Origin: Bog-756 sp963696495
Lineage (GTDB): Bacteria > Actinomycetota > Acidimicrobiia > Acidimicrobiales > RAAP-2
DNA length: 64,000 nucleotides
NCBI GenBank assembly: GCA_963696495.1
Contig: CAVOKJ010000002.1
Coordinates: forward strand, 992,001 to 1,056,000
Direction: 5' to 3'
Shown here: positions 25,001-34,219 of the stretch, piece after piece
Numbering within the stretch: position 1 is the stretch's first letter
Layout: each line of letters begins with the position of its first letter
The notes under the pieces: model-generated
Seen by the model: the letters and a program-made list of their open reading frames with translations, nothing else
Databases searched by the model: none
What the model was told of the DNA's origin: nothing
Translations under genes and position numbers: made by a program

Positions 25001-26346
25001 CGCGATGATCCCGCCAGGCTCAGCTTGGCCTCCTCCCAGCGGTCCAGGGCCTCGATCCGCTCGACGGCATGATCGACGATCGGCTCCGGGTAGCCGGGAC
25101 GCCCGGCGTCGGGGACGTAGCGGGCCACGTACGAACCGTCAGGATCGAACCGCTGCGCCTGGAGCGACGGATTGAAGACGCGGTGGAACGGAGCGGCGTC
25201 GGTACCGGTGCCGGCCACCCACTGCCAGCCGTGATTGTTGGACGCCAGGTCGCCGTCGACCAGGAGCTCGAGGAACAGGCGGGCGCCCCGTCGCCAGTCG
25301 ATGTGCAGATCCTTGACCAGGAAGGAGGCCGTGAGCATCCGGATCCGGTTGTGCATCCATCCCTCGCCGCGCAACTGGCGCATGCCGGCGTCGACGAGCG
25401 GGAAGCCGGTCTCTCCGGTGGCCCAGGCCTCGAAGCGCCGGTCGGCCGTGGGGCCCGCGTCCCAACGGATGTGGTCGCCGACGGCCAGGAGTGGCTTCCA
25501 CGCCGAGGCCGGGTGGTGCCACAGCACGTCGGCGTAGAACTCCCGCCAGGCGATCTCGGACCGGAAGGTCCCCGCATCCGGTCCGTCACCGAGCCGGGAC
25601 AGGATCTGGCGGGGGTGGATGCAGCCGAACCGCAGGTAGGGGGAGAGGTGCGACGTCCCCTGGCGGTCCGGTCGGTTCCGGTCGCCGTCGTAGGAGGCGG
25701 CCGGGCCGGCCAGGAAGGCGTCCAGGGTGGCGAGGGCGGCGGGCTCACCCGGCACCGGCAGCCCGGGCGACACGGGCTCGGCACCGATCTCGCCCACGGT
25801 GGTGTCCGAGTCGGGCTCCGTCCAGCGGACCCCGTCGGGTGCAGCGCTCGGCGGGGACCAACCGTGGTCCGACCAGGCCCTCCGGAACGGGGTGAACACC
25901 CGGTAGGGCGTGCCGCCCCCGGTGAGCACCCGGCCCGGGGCCACCGCGTAGGGGGAGCCGATCAGGGCGAGGGTCCGGCCGTCGTCGGCCAGGGCCCGGG
26001 CCACGGCTGCGTCGCGGCGCCGGCCGTAGGGGGTGCAGTCCCCGGTGGCGAACACGGTGTCGGCCCCGACCTGAGCGGCGAACTGGCGCACGGCGAGGGC
26101 GCTTTGTCCCCGGCGCAGGGACAGCCCACCACCGATCCTCGCGTCGAGGTCGGCGAGCGACCCGGCCAGGAAGGCCCGACGGTTGGCTCCGGCCCCGCCC
26201 AGCAGGCGGTCGTCGGCCACGAAGACCGGCGCCACCCGGCCGCTCCGGCCGGCGGCGTCGACGGCGGCGAGGAGTGCCGGGTGGTCGGCTGTGCGCAGGT
26301 CGCGCCGGAACCAGATGACCGTGGTCCGGCCGGTCGGAGCGGCCAA
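24997..26346 (-). CDS. phr: Deoxyribodipyrimidine photolyase
   Basis: A 449-residue photolyase/cryptochrome family enzyme that splits pyrimidine dimers with blue light. The N-terminal antenna domain begins TTVIWFRRDLRTADHPAL. The FAD domain has SHLSPYLRFGCIHPRQ, FRSEIAWREFYADVL, and the strongly conserved GFPLVDAGMRQL-GWMHNRIRM and NNHGWQWVAGTG blocks. These fit class I CPD photolyases. The only reasonable start is TTG at 26346, one base after the recO stop. It is embedded in the uppS-hyp-recO-phr-hemW chain. Confidence 0.94.
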   Translation of the reverse strand: MAAPTGRTTVIWFRRDLRTADHPALLAAVDAAGRSGRVAPVFVADDRLLGGAGANRRAFLAGSLADLDARIGGGLSLRRGQSALAVRQFAAQVGADTVFATGDCTPYGRRRDAAVARALADDGRTLALIGSPYAVAPGRVLTGGGTPYRVFTPFRRAWSDHGWSPPSAAPDGVRWTEPDSDTTVGEIGAEPVSPGLPVPGEPAALATLDAFLAGPAASYDGDRNRPDRQGTSHLSPYLRFGCIHPRQILSRLGDGPDAGTFRSEIAWREFYADVLWHHPASAWKPLLAVGDHIRWDAGPTADRRFEAWATGETGFPLVDAGMRQLRGEGWMHNRIRMLTASFLVKDLHIDWRRGARLFLELLVDGDLASNNHGWQWVAGTGTDAAPFHRVFNPSLQAQRFDPDGSYVARYVPDAGRPGYPEPIVDHAVERIEALDRWEEAKLSLAGSSR

Positions 26347-26347
26347 C

Positions 26348-27073
26348 TCAGGAGACCTGGCCCGAATGGACCGAACGGAGGCGGCGGTCGAGGTGGGCCT
26401 CCATGGCCTCGGTGGCCAGGGCGGTCACCTCATCGGTGACCGCCGACCTCGGCTCGGCGAGCACGCCCGCCAACCCACCACCGAGGGTTCGCCGCAGCAG
26501 CGCCAACCCACCGGGGGTCAACGCCCGGCCACGACGGCAATCGCGGCACAACACCCCTCCCTCGACGATGTCGAAGGCCACCAGCTGCTCGCTGTCCTCC
26601 TGGCCACACGACACACAGGTCTCCAGCACCGGTGCCGATCCCTCGAGGCCGAGGACCTTCAGGAAGAACGCCGGTGCCACCATGGGCGAGTCATGGGCGG
26701 CCAGGGTCCCGATGGCGCCGACCAACATCTCGTAGAGCCGGGGATTGGCGTGGCGCTCCTGGCCGATCTGGTCGACGACTTCGAGCATCGACATCGCCGA
26801 GGACATGCGGTCGAGGTCCTCGCGGACGGCGCGGAACGTGTCGATGACCTCCACCTGGTTGATGGTGTCCAGGTCACCGCGACCCTGCCAACCGAGCAAC
26901 GCCACGTGGCTGAGTGGCTCGAGCCGGGAACCGAACTTGGACGTCGTGCGCCGCACGCCCTTGGCGACCGCCCGGACCTTTCCGTGCTCCTCGGTCATCA
27001 AGGTGACGATCCGATCCGCCTCTCCGAGGCGGATGGTGCGGAGCACCATGCCCCGGTCACGGAAGAGGGTCAT
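26348..27073 (-). CDS. recO: DNA repair protein RecO
   Basis: A 241-residue protein that loads RecA with RecF/RecR. The N-terminal OB fold reads RDRGMVLRTIRLGEADRIVTL. A zinc site follows in the C-terminal helical part (ETCVSCGQED ... GVLCRDCRRG). The length is normal for the family. The ATG overlaps the upstream small membrane-protein gene by 4 bp (ATGA), and the photolyase begins one base after the stop, so two DNA-repair proteins are made from one message. Confidence 0.94.
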   Translation of the reverse strand: MTLFRDRGMVLRTIRLGEADRIVTLMTEEHGKVRAVAKGVRRTTSKFGSRLEPLSHVALLGWQGRGDLDTINQVEVIDTFRAVREDLDRMSSAMSMLEVVDQIGQERHANPRLYEMLVGAIGTLAAHDSPMVAPAFFLKVLGLEGSAPVLETCVSCGQEDSEQLVAFDIVEGGVLCRDCRRGRALTPGGLALLRRTLGGGLAGVLAEPRSAVTDEVTALATEAMEAHLDRRLRSVHSGQVS

Positions 27074-27462
27074 CGCGGCGAGCGGGGCTCCCCGGCTGCG
27101 TGACGTTCGTCAGCGCTGCCGGCCCGGGTGGCGCTGCCGACCCCGGTGGCGCTGCCGGCACCGGTCGGCTGTTCGGGCCCGGCGGGTGGGGCCGCGCCAC
27201 GGCCGTGGCCGCGGCCGCCCCCGAGCAGGCTGTTGGCGGCGATCAGTCCGAGGACCACCGGTGGGAGCACCACCAAGGGAAGGACCTCGGTGAACCCGGC
27301 GACGTCCATGAGGACGACGAATCCGTACATGAGCACGCCGAGCGCGACGCCGGTGACGATCCAGACACCACCGGCATCGTCCGGCGCCATCCGGGCCCGA
27401 CCGGGTCGTCGGGCGCCGCCCGGGTGGGCGGCGTGGCTGTGGCTGGTCGGATGGATCCTCAC
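27070..27462 (-). CDS. Small membrane protein with GSAT repeats
   Basis: A 130-residue protein read from the GTG at 27462, which overlaps the uppS stop by 4 bp. Residues about 1-30 are basic and polar. Two adjacent hydrophobic segments follow (GGVWIVTGVALGVLMYGFVV and EVLPLVVLPPVVLGLIAA), giving two probable membrane helices. The C-terminal tail is Gly/Arg-rich and contains three six-residue repeats of the G-S-A-T-x-x type. It couples uppS to recO. I do not recognise the family. Confidence 0.72.
   Translation of the reverse strand: MRIHPTSHSHAAHPGGARRPGRARMAPDDAGGVWIVTGVALGVLMYGFVVLMDVAGFTEVLPLVVLPPVVLGLIAANSLLGGGRGHGRGAAPPAGPEQPTGAGSATGVGSATRAGSADERHAAGEPRSPR
27113..27166. repeat. Three 18-bp tandem repeats inside a coding tail
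   Basis: Units 27113-27130, 27131-27148 and 27149-27166 share GCGCTGCCG followed by a C/G-rich half. The period is a multiple of three, so copy-number change would add or remove G-S-A-T-x-x hexapeptides in the small membrane protein without shifting its frame. Confidence 0.8.
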
Positions 27463-28229
27463 GTGACCCCACCGTAACGGCGTTGGCGCCGCTGGAAATC
27501 GCGCACCGCCTCGAACAGGTGGGTCCGACGGAAGTCCGGCCACAGGACGTCGTCGAAGACCAGCTCGCTGTAGGCCAGCTGCCACAGCAGGAAGTTGGAG
27601 ATCCGGTGCTCGCCCGAGGTGCGGATCACCAGATCGGGATCGGGCTGATCGGGGAAATAGAGTCGGGAGCGGATGGCCTTCTCGTTGATCTTGTCGGCAG
27701 GGACCCCGTCGGCAACCAGGCGCCGGACGGCGTCGACGATCTCCGCACGACCGCCGTAGTTGAAGGCCATCGTGAGGGTGCAGCGCCGGTTGGCCGAGGT
27801 CAGCTCGATCGACTCGTCCATCCGCCGCAGCACCCGCTTCGGCACGCGCCAGTCGCGTCGGCCGGCGAACCGGATGCGGACCCCCTTGTCGTGCAGCTCG
27901 TCGCGCCGGCGGAGGAGGAGGCTCTCGTTGAAGCCCATCAGGTAGCGGACCTCGTCGGCCGGTCGTCGCCAGTTCTCGGTCGAGAACGCATACATGGTGA
28001 TCCAGGGGATACCCAGCTCCAGGGCTCCCTCCACCGCGTCGAGCAGCGCCGCCTCACCGGCCGCGTGCCCCTCGGTGCGTGGAAGGCCACGACGGGCCGC
28101 CCACCGGCCGTTGCCATCCATGACGCAGGCCACGTGGGCGGGAATCGGGCCGGAGAGCAGTCCGGACGACGTCACCGTCGGACGCCGGGGTCCGTCCTCC
28201 TCGTCGCCGCCTCCCTGATCCTCTCGCAC
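27459..28229 (-). CDS. uppS: Undecaprenyl (polyprenyl) diphosphate synthase
   Basis: A 256-residue cis-prenyltransferase that makes the polyprenyl diphosphate carrier for cell-wall and glycan synthesis. Signatures are HVACVMDGNGRWAARRGLPR (catalytic Asp in MDGNGRW), TMYAFSTENWRRP, LTMAFNYGGRAEIVDA and the C-terminal DLVIRTSGEHRISNFLLWQ. The GTG at 28229 gives an acidic 20-residue leader (REDQGGGDEEDG) before the fold; a later GTG is possible. It is the first gene of the chain that continues into the small membrane protein, recO, phr and hemW. Confidence 0.95.
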   Translation of the reverse strand: MREDQGGGDEEDGPRRPTVTSSGLLSGPIPAHVACVMDGNGRWAARRGLPRTEGHAAGEAALLDAVEGALELGIPWITMYAFSTENWRRPADEVRYLMGFNESLLLRRRDELHDKGVRIRFAGRRDWRVPKRVLRRMDESIELTSANRRCTLTMAFNYGGRAEIVDAVRRLVADGVPADKINEKAIRSRLYFPDQPDPDLVIRTSGEHRISNFLLWQLAYSELVFDDVLWPDFRRTHLFEAVRDFQRRQRRYGGVT

Positions 28230-28348
28230 CCTGCGAACCTACCGCCTCGTCGTAGGCCTGGGTGCCCGATCGCCCGGCCGGGCCCGGCCGACGGCCGTCC
28301 CCCGACCCGTGTTTGGAGCATCGGGGCACCGGGCGCTAGACCCTCCCC

Positions 28349-29107
28349 ATGTCCCCGTGGGCCGCGCTGGCCATCTTCGCCGCCGGTGTGGCGGCCGGAA
28401 CGATCAACGTCATCGTGGGATCGGGATCGTTGATCACGTTCCCCACCCTGCTGGCCCTGGGGTATGCACCGGTGCTGGCCAACGTCTCCAACACCGTCGG
28501 CCTCGTCCCGGGGAACGCCAGCGCCACCGTCGCCTACCGCCGGGAGCTGACCGGCCAGCGCCGGAGGCTGCTGCAATTGGGCTCCGCCTCCATCCTCGGG
28601 TCGTTGCTGGGCGCCGCCCTGTTGCTCGCCCTCCCCCACAGCGTGTTCAAGGCGGTCGTGCCCGCCCTCATCGCCGTGGCCTCCGTGCTGATGGCGGTGC
28701 AACCCCGCGTGAGGGCCGTGCTCGATTCGCGCGGTGGCCGCCACGAGCACGGCGGCGTCGTGCTGATGCTCGGGGTGTTCCTGACCGGCATCTACGGTGG
28801 CTACTTTGGCGCGGCCCAGGGCGTCATCCTGATCGCCCTGCTGGCCATCTTCATCGACGATGACCTCCAACGCCTCAACGGGACGAAGAACGTCCTGGCC
28901 TTCACGGCCAACGCCGTCGCCGCCGTGTTCTTCGTGGCCACCACCCACGTCTCGTGGTCGGTGGCCGGCCTGATCGCCCTCGGGTCCGTGCTGGGCGGCC
29001 AGGTCGGTGGTCGTTACGGACGGCGCCTTCCGGCTCCCGCCCTCCGGTGGGTCATCGTGGCCGTCGGGCTCGGGGTGGCCGTGGGCCTGGGCGTGGCCTG
29101 GCACTGA
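28349..29107 (+). CDS. TauE/SafE family membrane transporter
   Basis: A 252-residue integral membrane protein with about eight hydrophobic segments. The repeated half-signatures GTINVIVGSGSLITFPTLLALG (near 17-38) and GIYGGYFGAAQGVILIALL (near 148-166) are typical of TauE/SafE permeases, proposed exporters of sulfite or organosulfur anions. Length is normal. No sulfur-metabolism gene is nearby, so the substrate is open. It lies on the plus strand between divergent uppS and dinG, inserted into an otherwise minus-strand housekeeping region. Confidence 0.88.
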   Translation: MSPWAALAIFAAGVAAGTINVIVGSGSLITFPTLLALGYAPVLANVSNTVGLVPGNASATVAYRRELTGQRRRLLQLGSASILGSLLGAALLLALPHSVFKAVVPALIAVASVLMAVQPRVRAVLDSRGGRHEHGGVVLMLGVFLTGIYGGYFGAAQGVILIALLAIFIDDDLQRLNGTKNVLAFTANAVAAVFFVATTHVSWSVAGLIALGSVLGGQVGGRYGRRLPAPALRWVIVAVGLGVAVGLGVAWH

Positions 29108-29210
29108 GGGCCGGGGCGGCGGGGTCCTGGCCGCCGAGGGGGCGGTGCCCGACGGACGGACCGGGCTGCTCGTGCCCGAGCGGGCCGTGGCCCGCCGGTA
29201 GGGTCGGTGG

Positions 29211-31394
29211 ATGACCGACGAGGTGACGGCCACGCTGGCGGAGGTGGCCGCCGCGCTGCCCGATGGTGGTGAGCGGCGTGAGGGGCAGCGCCAGATGGCG
29301 GTGGCGGTGTCCACGTCGATCGTCGAGCGCCGCCATCTCGTGGTCCAGGCCGGCACCGGCACCGGCAAGTCACTGGCCTACCTGATCCCGGCCGCCCTGG
29401 CCGGCCAGAGGGTGGTGGTGGCGACCGCCACCAAGGCGCTGCAGGACCAGCTGGCCACCAAGGACCTCCCCCTCGTGGCGAGGGCCCTCGAGGGGAGCTT
29501 CACGTTCGCCGTGCTCAAGGGACGGAGCAACTACCTCTGCCGCCAGCGGGTCTCCGAGGTGGGCGGTCGGGGCGAGCAGCTCTCGCTCCAGCCGGGTGCC
29601 GCCGACCCGCCGGACGCCGACGACAGCCTCACCGAGGGGGCGGGGGGCGACGAGGTCGACTCGGGGCGGCTCGGTGACCAGGTCCGGCGACTGGTGCGGT
29701 GGGCGGACGAGACGGACACCGGTGACCGGTCGGAGCTCGACTTCGAGCCCCACTACCGGGCGTGGGCCATGGTGTCCACGACAGCCCGTGAGTGCCCCGG
29801 AGCGTTCCGCTGCCCCTCGGGACGCGACTGTTTCGCCGAGGAGGCCAGGGCCAGGGCGGCCGAGGCCGACGTGGTGGTGGTCAACACCCATCTGTACGGT
29901 GCCCATCTGGCCAGCGGCGGGGCCGTGCTCCCGCCCCACGAGGTGGTCGTCCTCGACGAGGCCCACGAGGTCGAGGAGGTCATGACCGACAGCCTGGGCG
30001 TGGAGATCGGCCCCGGGCGCTTCCGGGCGCTGGCGGCCACCGCCCGGCCACTGCTCGACGGTGGCTCGCTCGATCCCGCCGACGCCGTCTCCGAGGCCGG
30101 CGAGCTTCTGCAGCGCGCCCTGCGCCCCCTGGCGGGGCTGCGGGTGGCCCACGGCGACCTCGCCCCGTCGGAGCCACCGTCCGACCGGACACAGCCGCCC
30201 GATCCCAGCGGTGGCGACGAGGACGGCCCCGCCGATGCCGAGCCCGTCGGCCTCGATCTCGGCCTGGAGCCACCGGCCGCGCCGCCGAAGAAGACCGGTC
30301 CCGCGACCAGGAGGGCCGGCACTGCGGCGAAGAAGGCCGGCATCATGGCCGAGGCCGCGCCGGCCGCCAAGGCTCCCGGTCCCACTCTCGGTGAGGTCCT
30401 GACCCTGGCCACCGGTCGGGTCGGCCGTCTCGTCGACGGCCTGCGGCGCGCCGAACGGGAAGCCGGTGACGACGAGCCCTCGGCGTCACGGTCGCGGCGC
30501 GACCGTGTCCTGTTGGCCGCCGGGCACCTGGCCTCCGACCTGGCCCGGGTGGCCACGCTGACCGAGGACGAGGTGGCCTGGGTGGACGGCGGGGCCCGGT
30601 CCCCGAGCCTCCGGGTCTCCCCCATCGACGTGGGCCCGCTCCTGGCGGAGCACCTCTGGGGGACGCTGACCGGCATCCTCACCTCGGCCACCGTGCCGAT
30701 CGGACTGCAGGAGCGGCTCGGCATCCCGCCGGAGCGGTGCGACATGCTCGATGTGGGCAGTCCGTTCGACTACCGGGACCACGCCCTGTTGTACGTGGCC
30801 CAGTCCCTGCCCGACCGCCGGCGTCCCGAGTCGGAGCCGGCCCTCCACGACGAGCTCGAGGTGCTGATCACCGCGGCCGGAGGTCGCACCCTGGCCCTGT
30901 TCACGAGCTGGCGGGCCATGAACGCCGCCCGGGACGCGCTGAAGGACCGCCTCGACTTCCCGGTGCTGGCCCAGTCGGACCTGCCCAAGCCGGCGCTCAT
31001 CGACGCGTTCACCGAGGACGAGTCGGCGTGCCTGTTCGCCACGCTCGGCTTCTGGCAGGGCGTGGACATCCCCGGCCGCACCCTGAGCCTGGTCACCCTG
31101 GACAGGATCCCGTTCCCGAGGCCCGACGACCCCGTGCTCGAGGCCCGTCGGGAGCGTGCCGGCCCGTCCGCCTTCAGCTCGGTCGACCTTCCCCGGGCCG
31201 GCACACTGCTGGCCCAGGGCGCCGGCCGACTGATCCGCTCCGCCCAGGACCGCGGGGTGGTCGCCGTGCTCGACAGCCGCCTCGCCTCGGCCCGCTACCG
31301 GGGTGCGCTGCTGGCCCGGGTCCCACCCATGAAGCGCACCGTGGACCAGGCCGAGGTGGTGGCCTTCCTCCGGCGTATCGCCTCGGAGCGCTGA
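29211..31394 (+). CDS. dinG: DinG/XPD-type ATP-dependent helicase
   Basis: A 727-residue superfamily 2 helicase. Motif I is QAGTGTGKSLAY near 48 and the DEAH box is in VVVLDEAHEVEEV. Four cysteines, C110, C195, C201 and C207 (ECPGAFRCPSGRDCF), are placed to bind the 4Fe-4S cluster of this family. The C-terminal motor has LFTSWRAMNAARDALK, GFWQGVDIPG and QGAGRLIRS. Residues about 325-395 are a Pro/Ala/Lys/Asp-rich low-complexity insert not needed for the fold. It probably unwinds 5'-tailed or forked DNA in repair. A short hairpin follows the stop. Confidence 0.9.
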   Translation: MTDEVTATLAEVAAALPDGGERREGQRQMAVAVSTSIVERRHLVVQAGTGTGKSLAYLIPAALAGQRVVVATATKALQDQLATKDLPLVARALEGSFTFAVLKGRSNYLCRQRVSEVGGRGEQLSLQPGAADPPDADDSLTEGAGGDEVDSGRLGDQVRRLVRWADETDTGDRSELDFEPHYRAWAMVSTTARECPGAFRCPSGRDCFAEEARARAAEADVVVVNTHLYGAHLASGGAVLPPHEVVVLDEAHEVEEVMTDSLGVEIGPGRFRALAATARPLLDGGSLDPADAVSEAGELLQRALRPLAGLRVAHGDLAPSEPPSDRTQPPDPSGGDEDGPADAEPVGLDLGLEPPAAPPKKTGPATRRAGTAAKKAGIMAEAAPAAKAPGPTLGEVLTLATGRVGRLVDGLRRAEREAGDDEPSASRSRRDRVLLAAGHLASDLARVATLTEDEVAWVDGGARSPSLRVSPIDVGPLLAEHLWGTLTGILTSATVPIGLQERLGIPPERCDMLDVGSPFDYRDHALLYVAQSLPDRRRPESEPALHDELEVLITAAGGRTLALFTSWRAMNAARDALKDRLDFPVLAQSDLPKPALIDAFTEDESACLFATLGFWQGVDIPGRTLSLVTLDRIPFPRPDDPVLEARRERAGPSAFSSVDLPRAGTLLAQGAGRLIRSAQDRGVVAVLDSRLASARYRGALLARVPPMKRTVDQAEVVAFLRRIASER

Positions 31395-31397
31395 GAC

Positions 31398-31418
31398 CGC
31401 CCGGGAGGCGGCCGGGCG
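31398..31418. terminator. Hairpin between convergent dinG and era
   Basis: The seven-base arms CGCCCGG (31398-31404) and CCGGGCG (31412-31418) pair perfectly around a 7-base loop. They lie 4 bases after the dinG stop and 2 bases from the era stop, so the hairpin could serve both convergent transcripts. Confidence 0.6.
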
Positions 31419-31419
31419 A

Positions 31420-32388
31420 TCAGAAGCCGAGCCGGTCGAGCGACTCCTCGCGTTGCTGCCACCGCTTCTCCACGCGCACGAAGAGCTCGAGGTAGGCGCC
31501 GGGGGGCATCTGCCGGCGCACCGCGGTCCCGACCTCTTTCAGCGTGCCTCCCCCCTTGCCGATGACGATCCCCTTCTGCGAGTCGCGCTCGACGAGGATC
31601 TCGCACCGCACCCGTGGCCATTCCCACTCGGTGACCCGGCAGGCGATGCTGTGGGGCAGTTCGTCCTGCACCCGGTGCAGCAGCTCCTCCCTCACCAGGT
31701 CGGCCACCCAGAATGCCTCGGCCACGTCGGTGACCATCCCCTCGGGGTAGTAGCGGGGGCCTTCGGGCATCCGGGACACCACCGCGTCCACCAGGGACGC
31801 CACGCCCTCGCCGGAGGTGGCAGAGACGGGGAAATACTCGACGGGGACCGGGGAGCGGCCGTCGTCCTGGTCGATGGCGGCGATCACGTCGGAGACGGCG
31901 GTGAGGTGGGTGAGCACGCCGTCCCCTCCCACCCGGTCGATCTTGTTGACCACGACGAGCAGCGTCGGATCCCCCTCGGGCCCATCGGGTCCATCACCCC
32001 GGTGGTGCAGCTCACGTTCCAGGTCGGCGGCACGGGCCATGGCCCGCACCCTCCTGGCCGACTGGGCCAGCACCATGCGGTCCCCCGGGCCCACCGCCCC
32101 GGTCGCCTCGACCATGGCCACCACGGCGTCGACGTCGTCGAGCGAGGAGGTGGCCGACTCGTTCATCCGCTCACCCAGCGCCGTGCGAGGCTTGTGCAGG
32201 CCGGGCGTGTCGACGAACACGACCTGGGCGTCGGGCCGGTTGAGCACCCCGCGCACCTGCGACCGTGTGGTGTTCGGACGGGGTGACGTGATGGAGACCT
32301 TGGTGCCGACGATGGCATTGACCAGGGTCGACTTACCGACGTTGGGCCGCCCGACCACGGCCACGAACCCGGAGCGGAACACGGTCAT
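31420..32388 (-). CDS. era: GTPase Era
   Basis: A 322-residue GTPase with a KH domain that binds 16S rRNA and assists 30S assembly. G1 is VGRPNVGKS (12-20), G3 is DTPGLHKP, G4 is NKID and G5 is SATSGEG. The KH signature KGIVIGKGGGTLKEVG is near 275. About 15 extra residues, rich in Gly/Asp/Pro (RGDGPDGPEGDP), sit before G4 compared with the E. coli protein. The ATG overlaps the upstream CBS-protein stop by 4 bp. Confidence 0.95.
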   Translation of the reverse strand: MTVFRSGFVAVVGRPNVGKSTLVNAIVGTKVSITSPRPNTTRSQVRGVLNRPDAQVVFVDTPGLHKPRTALGERMNESATSSLDDVDAVVAMVEATGAVGPGDRMVLAQSARRVRAMARAADLERELHHRGDGPDGPEGDPTLLVVVNKIDRVGGDGVLTHLTAVSDVIAAIDQDDGRSPVPVEYFPVSATSGEGVASLVDAVVSRMPEGPRYYPEGMVTDVAEAFWVADLVREELLHRVQDELPHSIACRVTEWEWPRVRCEILVERDSQKGIVIGKGGGTLKEVGTAVRRQMPPGAYLELFVRVEKRWQQREESLDRLGF

Positions 32389-33716
32389 CCCTCGCCTTCG
32401 CCGACGTGGCCGGCCACGGCCACCGGGACGATCCTGACCCGCTCGATCCTCCGCCCGTTGACCCGCTCGGCCACCAGCCGCACGCCGTCGACCAGGACCG
32501 ACTCGCCGGCCACGGGGACGTGGCCCAACAGGTCGAAGACCAGTCCCCCGACGGTGTCCCACGCCCCGGTGGGCAGGTCACCGTTGATCAGTTCGTTCAC
32601 CTCGTCCACCGGTAACCGGGCGCTGACCCGCAGCTCACCCGATCCCAGGCGCTCGAAGGGGGCCTCCTCGACGTCGAACTCGTCGACGATCTCCCCCACC
32701 AGCTCCTCGATGAGGTCCTCCAGGGTGACCAGCCCGGCGGTGCCGCCGTACTCGTCGACCACCACCGCCTGGTGGAACGTCTCGGACTGCATCTCGCGCA
32801 TGAGGTCGGACACCCGCTTGGTCTCGGGGACGAAGTGGGCGACCCGCAGGTGGGCCCGCACCGCGTCGCTCCCCTCGCCGGCCCGGACCGACCTGATCAG
32901 GTCCTTGGTGTAGGCGATGCCGACGACGTCGTCGACCTGCTGCTCCACCGCCGGCATGCGGCTGAACCCGGCCTCGAGGGCCTGCTCCAGGGCGGCCTCG
33001 ACCGTCTCGTCGACGCCGACGGTCACCATGTCCGGCCTCGGCACCATCACCTCGCGCACCACGGTGTCGCCGAATTCGATGATCGAGTGGATGAGCGCCC
33101 GCTCCTCGGTCTCGATCACCTCCCCCTCCACGGCGACGTCCGCCATGGCCAGCAGCTCGGACTCGGTCACTCCGGACCCCAGGTACTGCCCCTGCTCCCC
33201 GATGAGCAGGTTGGCGAAGCCGATCAGCGCGCCGGAGAGGATCCGGACCGGCCAGAAGCGGACCAGCGCCGACACCAGCGGGGCGCTCAGCAGCGCGGCC
33301 CGCTCGGGATGGTGCACCGCCCAGTTCTTCGGCACCGCCTCACCCAGGACGAAGATCACCACGATCTCGAACACGGTGGCAGCGACCACGCCCCAGGCCC
33401 CGAACCAACTGTGGGCGAGGATGCCGACCAACGTCGCCACCACCAGCTGGCAGATCAGCACCAGCAGGAGCACGGGGTTGAGGAACCCCTGGGGGTTCTC
33501 GGTCAGACGGACCAGGACCTTGGCGCCCCGGCGTCCGTCCTCGACGAGTGCCATGGCCTTGGCCCGGCTCATGCGGACGAGGCTGGTCTCGGCCAGGGCG
33601 AGGACGGCCGACGCCCCGAGGAGGAGGACCACCACGAACAGGAGGATCCCGTCGCTCCAGGTGAACGAGCCGGTGGCCGTGAGCACGACGGCGATCGGAC
33701 CGGGTGCCGCGCTCAT
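32385..33716 (-). CDS. CNNM/HlyC-CorC family membrane protein with CBS pair
   Basis: A 443-residue protein: a DUF21/CNNM membrane domain with about four helices (residues 18-180), two CBS motifs (about 205-325, including REVMVPRPDMVTVGVDE and VVVDEYGGTAGLVTLEDL), and a C-terminal CorC/HlyC transporter-associated domain ending in VAGHVGEGEG. Relatives are linked to magnesium or cobalt export. It lies between ybeY and era with 4-bp overlaps on both sides, the conserved actinobacterial order. Confidence 0.93.
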   Translation of the reverse strand: MSAAPGPIAVVLTATGSFTWSDGILLFVVVLLLGASAVLALAETSLVRMSRAKAMALVEDGRRGAKVLVRLTENPQGFLNPVLLLVLICQLVVATLVGILAHSWFGAWGVVAATVFEIVVIFVLGEAVPKNWAVHHPERAALLSAPLVSALVRFWPVRILSGALIGFANLLIGEQGQYLGSGVTESELLAMADVAVEGEVIETEERALIHSIIEFGDTVVREVMVPRPDMVTVGVDETVEAALEQALEAGFSRMPAVEQQVDDVVGIAYTKDLIRSVRAGEGSDAVRAHLRVAHFVPETKRVSDLMREMQSETFHQAVVVDEYGGTAGLVTLEDLIEELVGEIVDEFDVEEAPFERLGSGELRVSARLPVDEVNELINGDLPTGAWDTVGGLVFDLLGHVPVAGESVLVDGVRLVAERVNGRRIERVRIVPVAVAGHVGEGEG

Positions 33717-34219
33717 GTGGGCACGCGGTAGTAGCGAGACAGCAACTGCTGCTCGCGCCGTTCCATCCTTTCGGCCTCCTCCTCCACCTCGTGGTCCATG
33801 CCCAGGAGGTGGAGGATCCCGTGGACGACCAGGAGGGCGATCTCGTCGTCGAGGGTCACGCCGTGCTCCACGGCGTTCCGGGCCGCCACGGCCGGGCAGA
33901 TCACCACGTCGCCGAGGAGGAGGAGGCGCCCGGTGTCCGCCTCGATGGAGCCGGGCCCGGTGCCCCCCTCGTCCGGCGACCGGCCGCTCCGGTCCGCCTC
34001 GTCCTCGATGGGGAACGAGAGCACGTCGGTGGGACCCTCCTTGTGGAGGAACCGCTCGTTGAGCGAGGCGATGGTCGCCTCGTCCACGAAGAGGAGCGAC
34101 ACCTCGGTCTCGCTCACGATGCCCTCGGCCTCCAGCACCGAACGGGCCAGCGCCGACCAGCGCCCCACGGACACGGGATGGTCCTCTTGTTCGTCGGCGG
34201 CGTAGACGTCGAGGCTCAC
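33713..34219 (-). CDS. ybeY: Endoribonuclease YbeY
   Basis: A 168-residue single-strand RNase involved in 16S rRNA maturation and ribosome quality control. The metal site H-G-I-L-H-L-L-G-M-D-H near 138-148 gives the family HxxxHxxxxxH. GPTDVLSFP is the other conserved block. A polar insert of about 20 residues (SGRSPDEGGTGPGSIEADTG) separates it from LGDVVICP. It starts at GTG, overlapping the phoH stop by 4 bp, and overlaps the next gene likewise. Confidence 0.95.
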   Translation of the reverse strand: MSLDVYAADEQEDHPVSVGRWSALARSVLEAEGIVSETEVSLLFVDEATIASLNERFLHKEGPTDVLSFPIEDEADRSGRSPDEGGTGPGSIEADTGRLLLLGDVVICPAVAARNAVEHGVTLDDEIALLVVHGILHLLGMDHEVEEEAERMERREQQLLSRYYRVPT

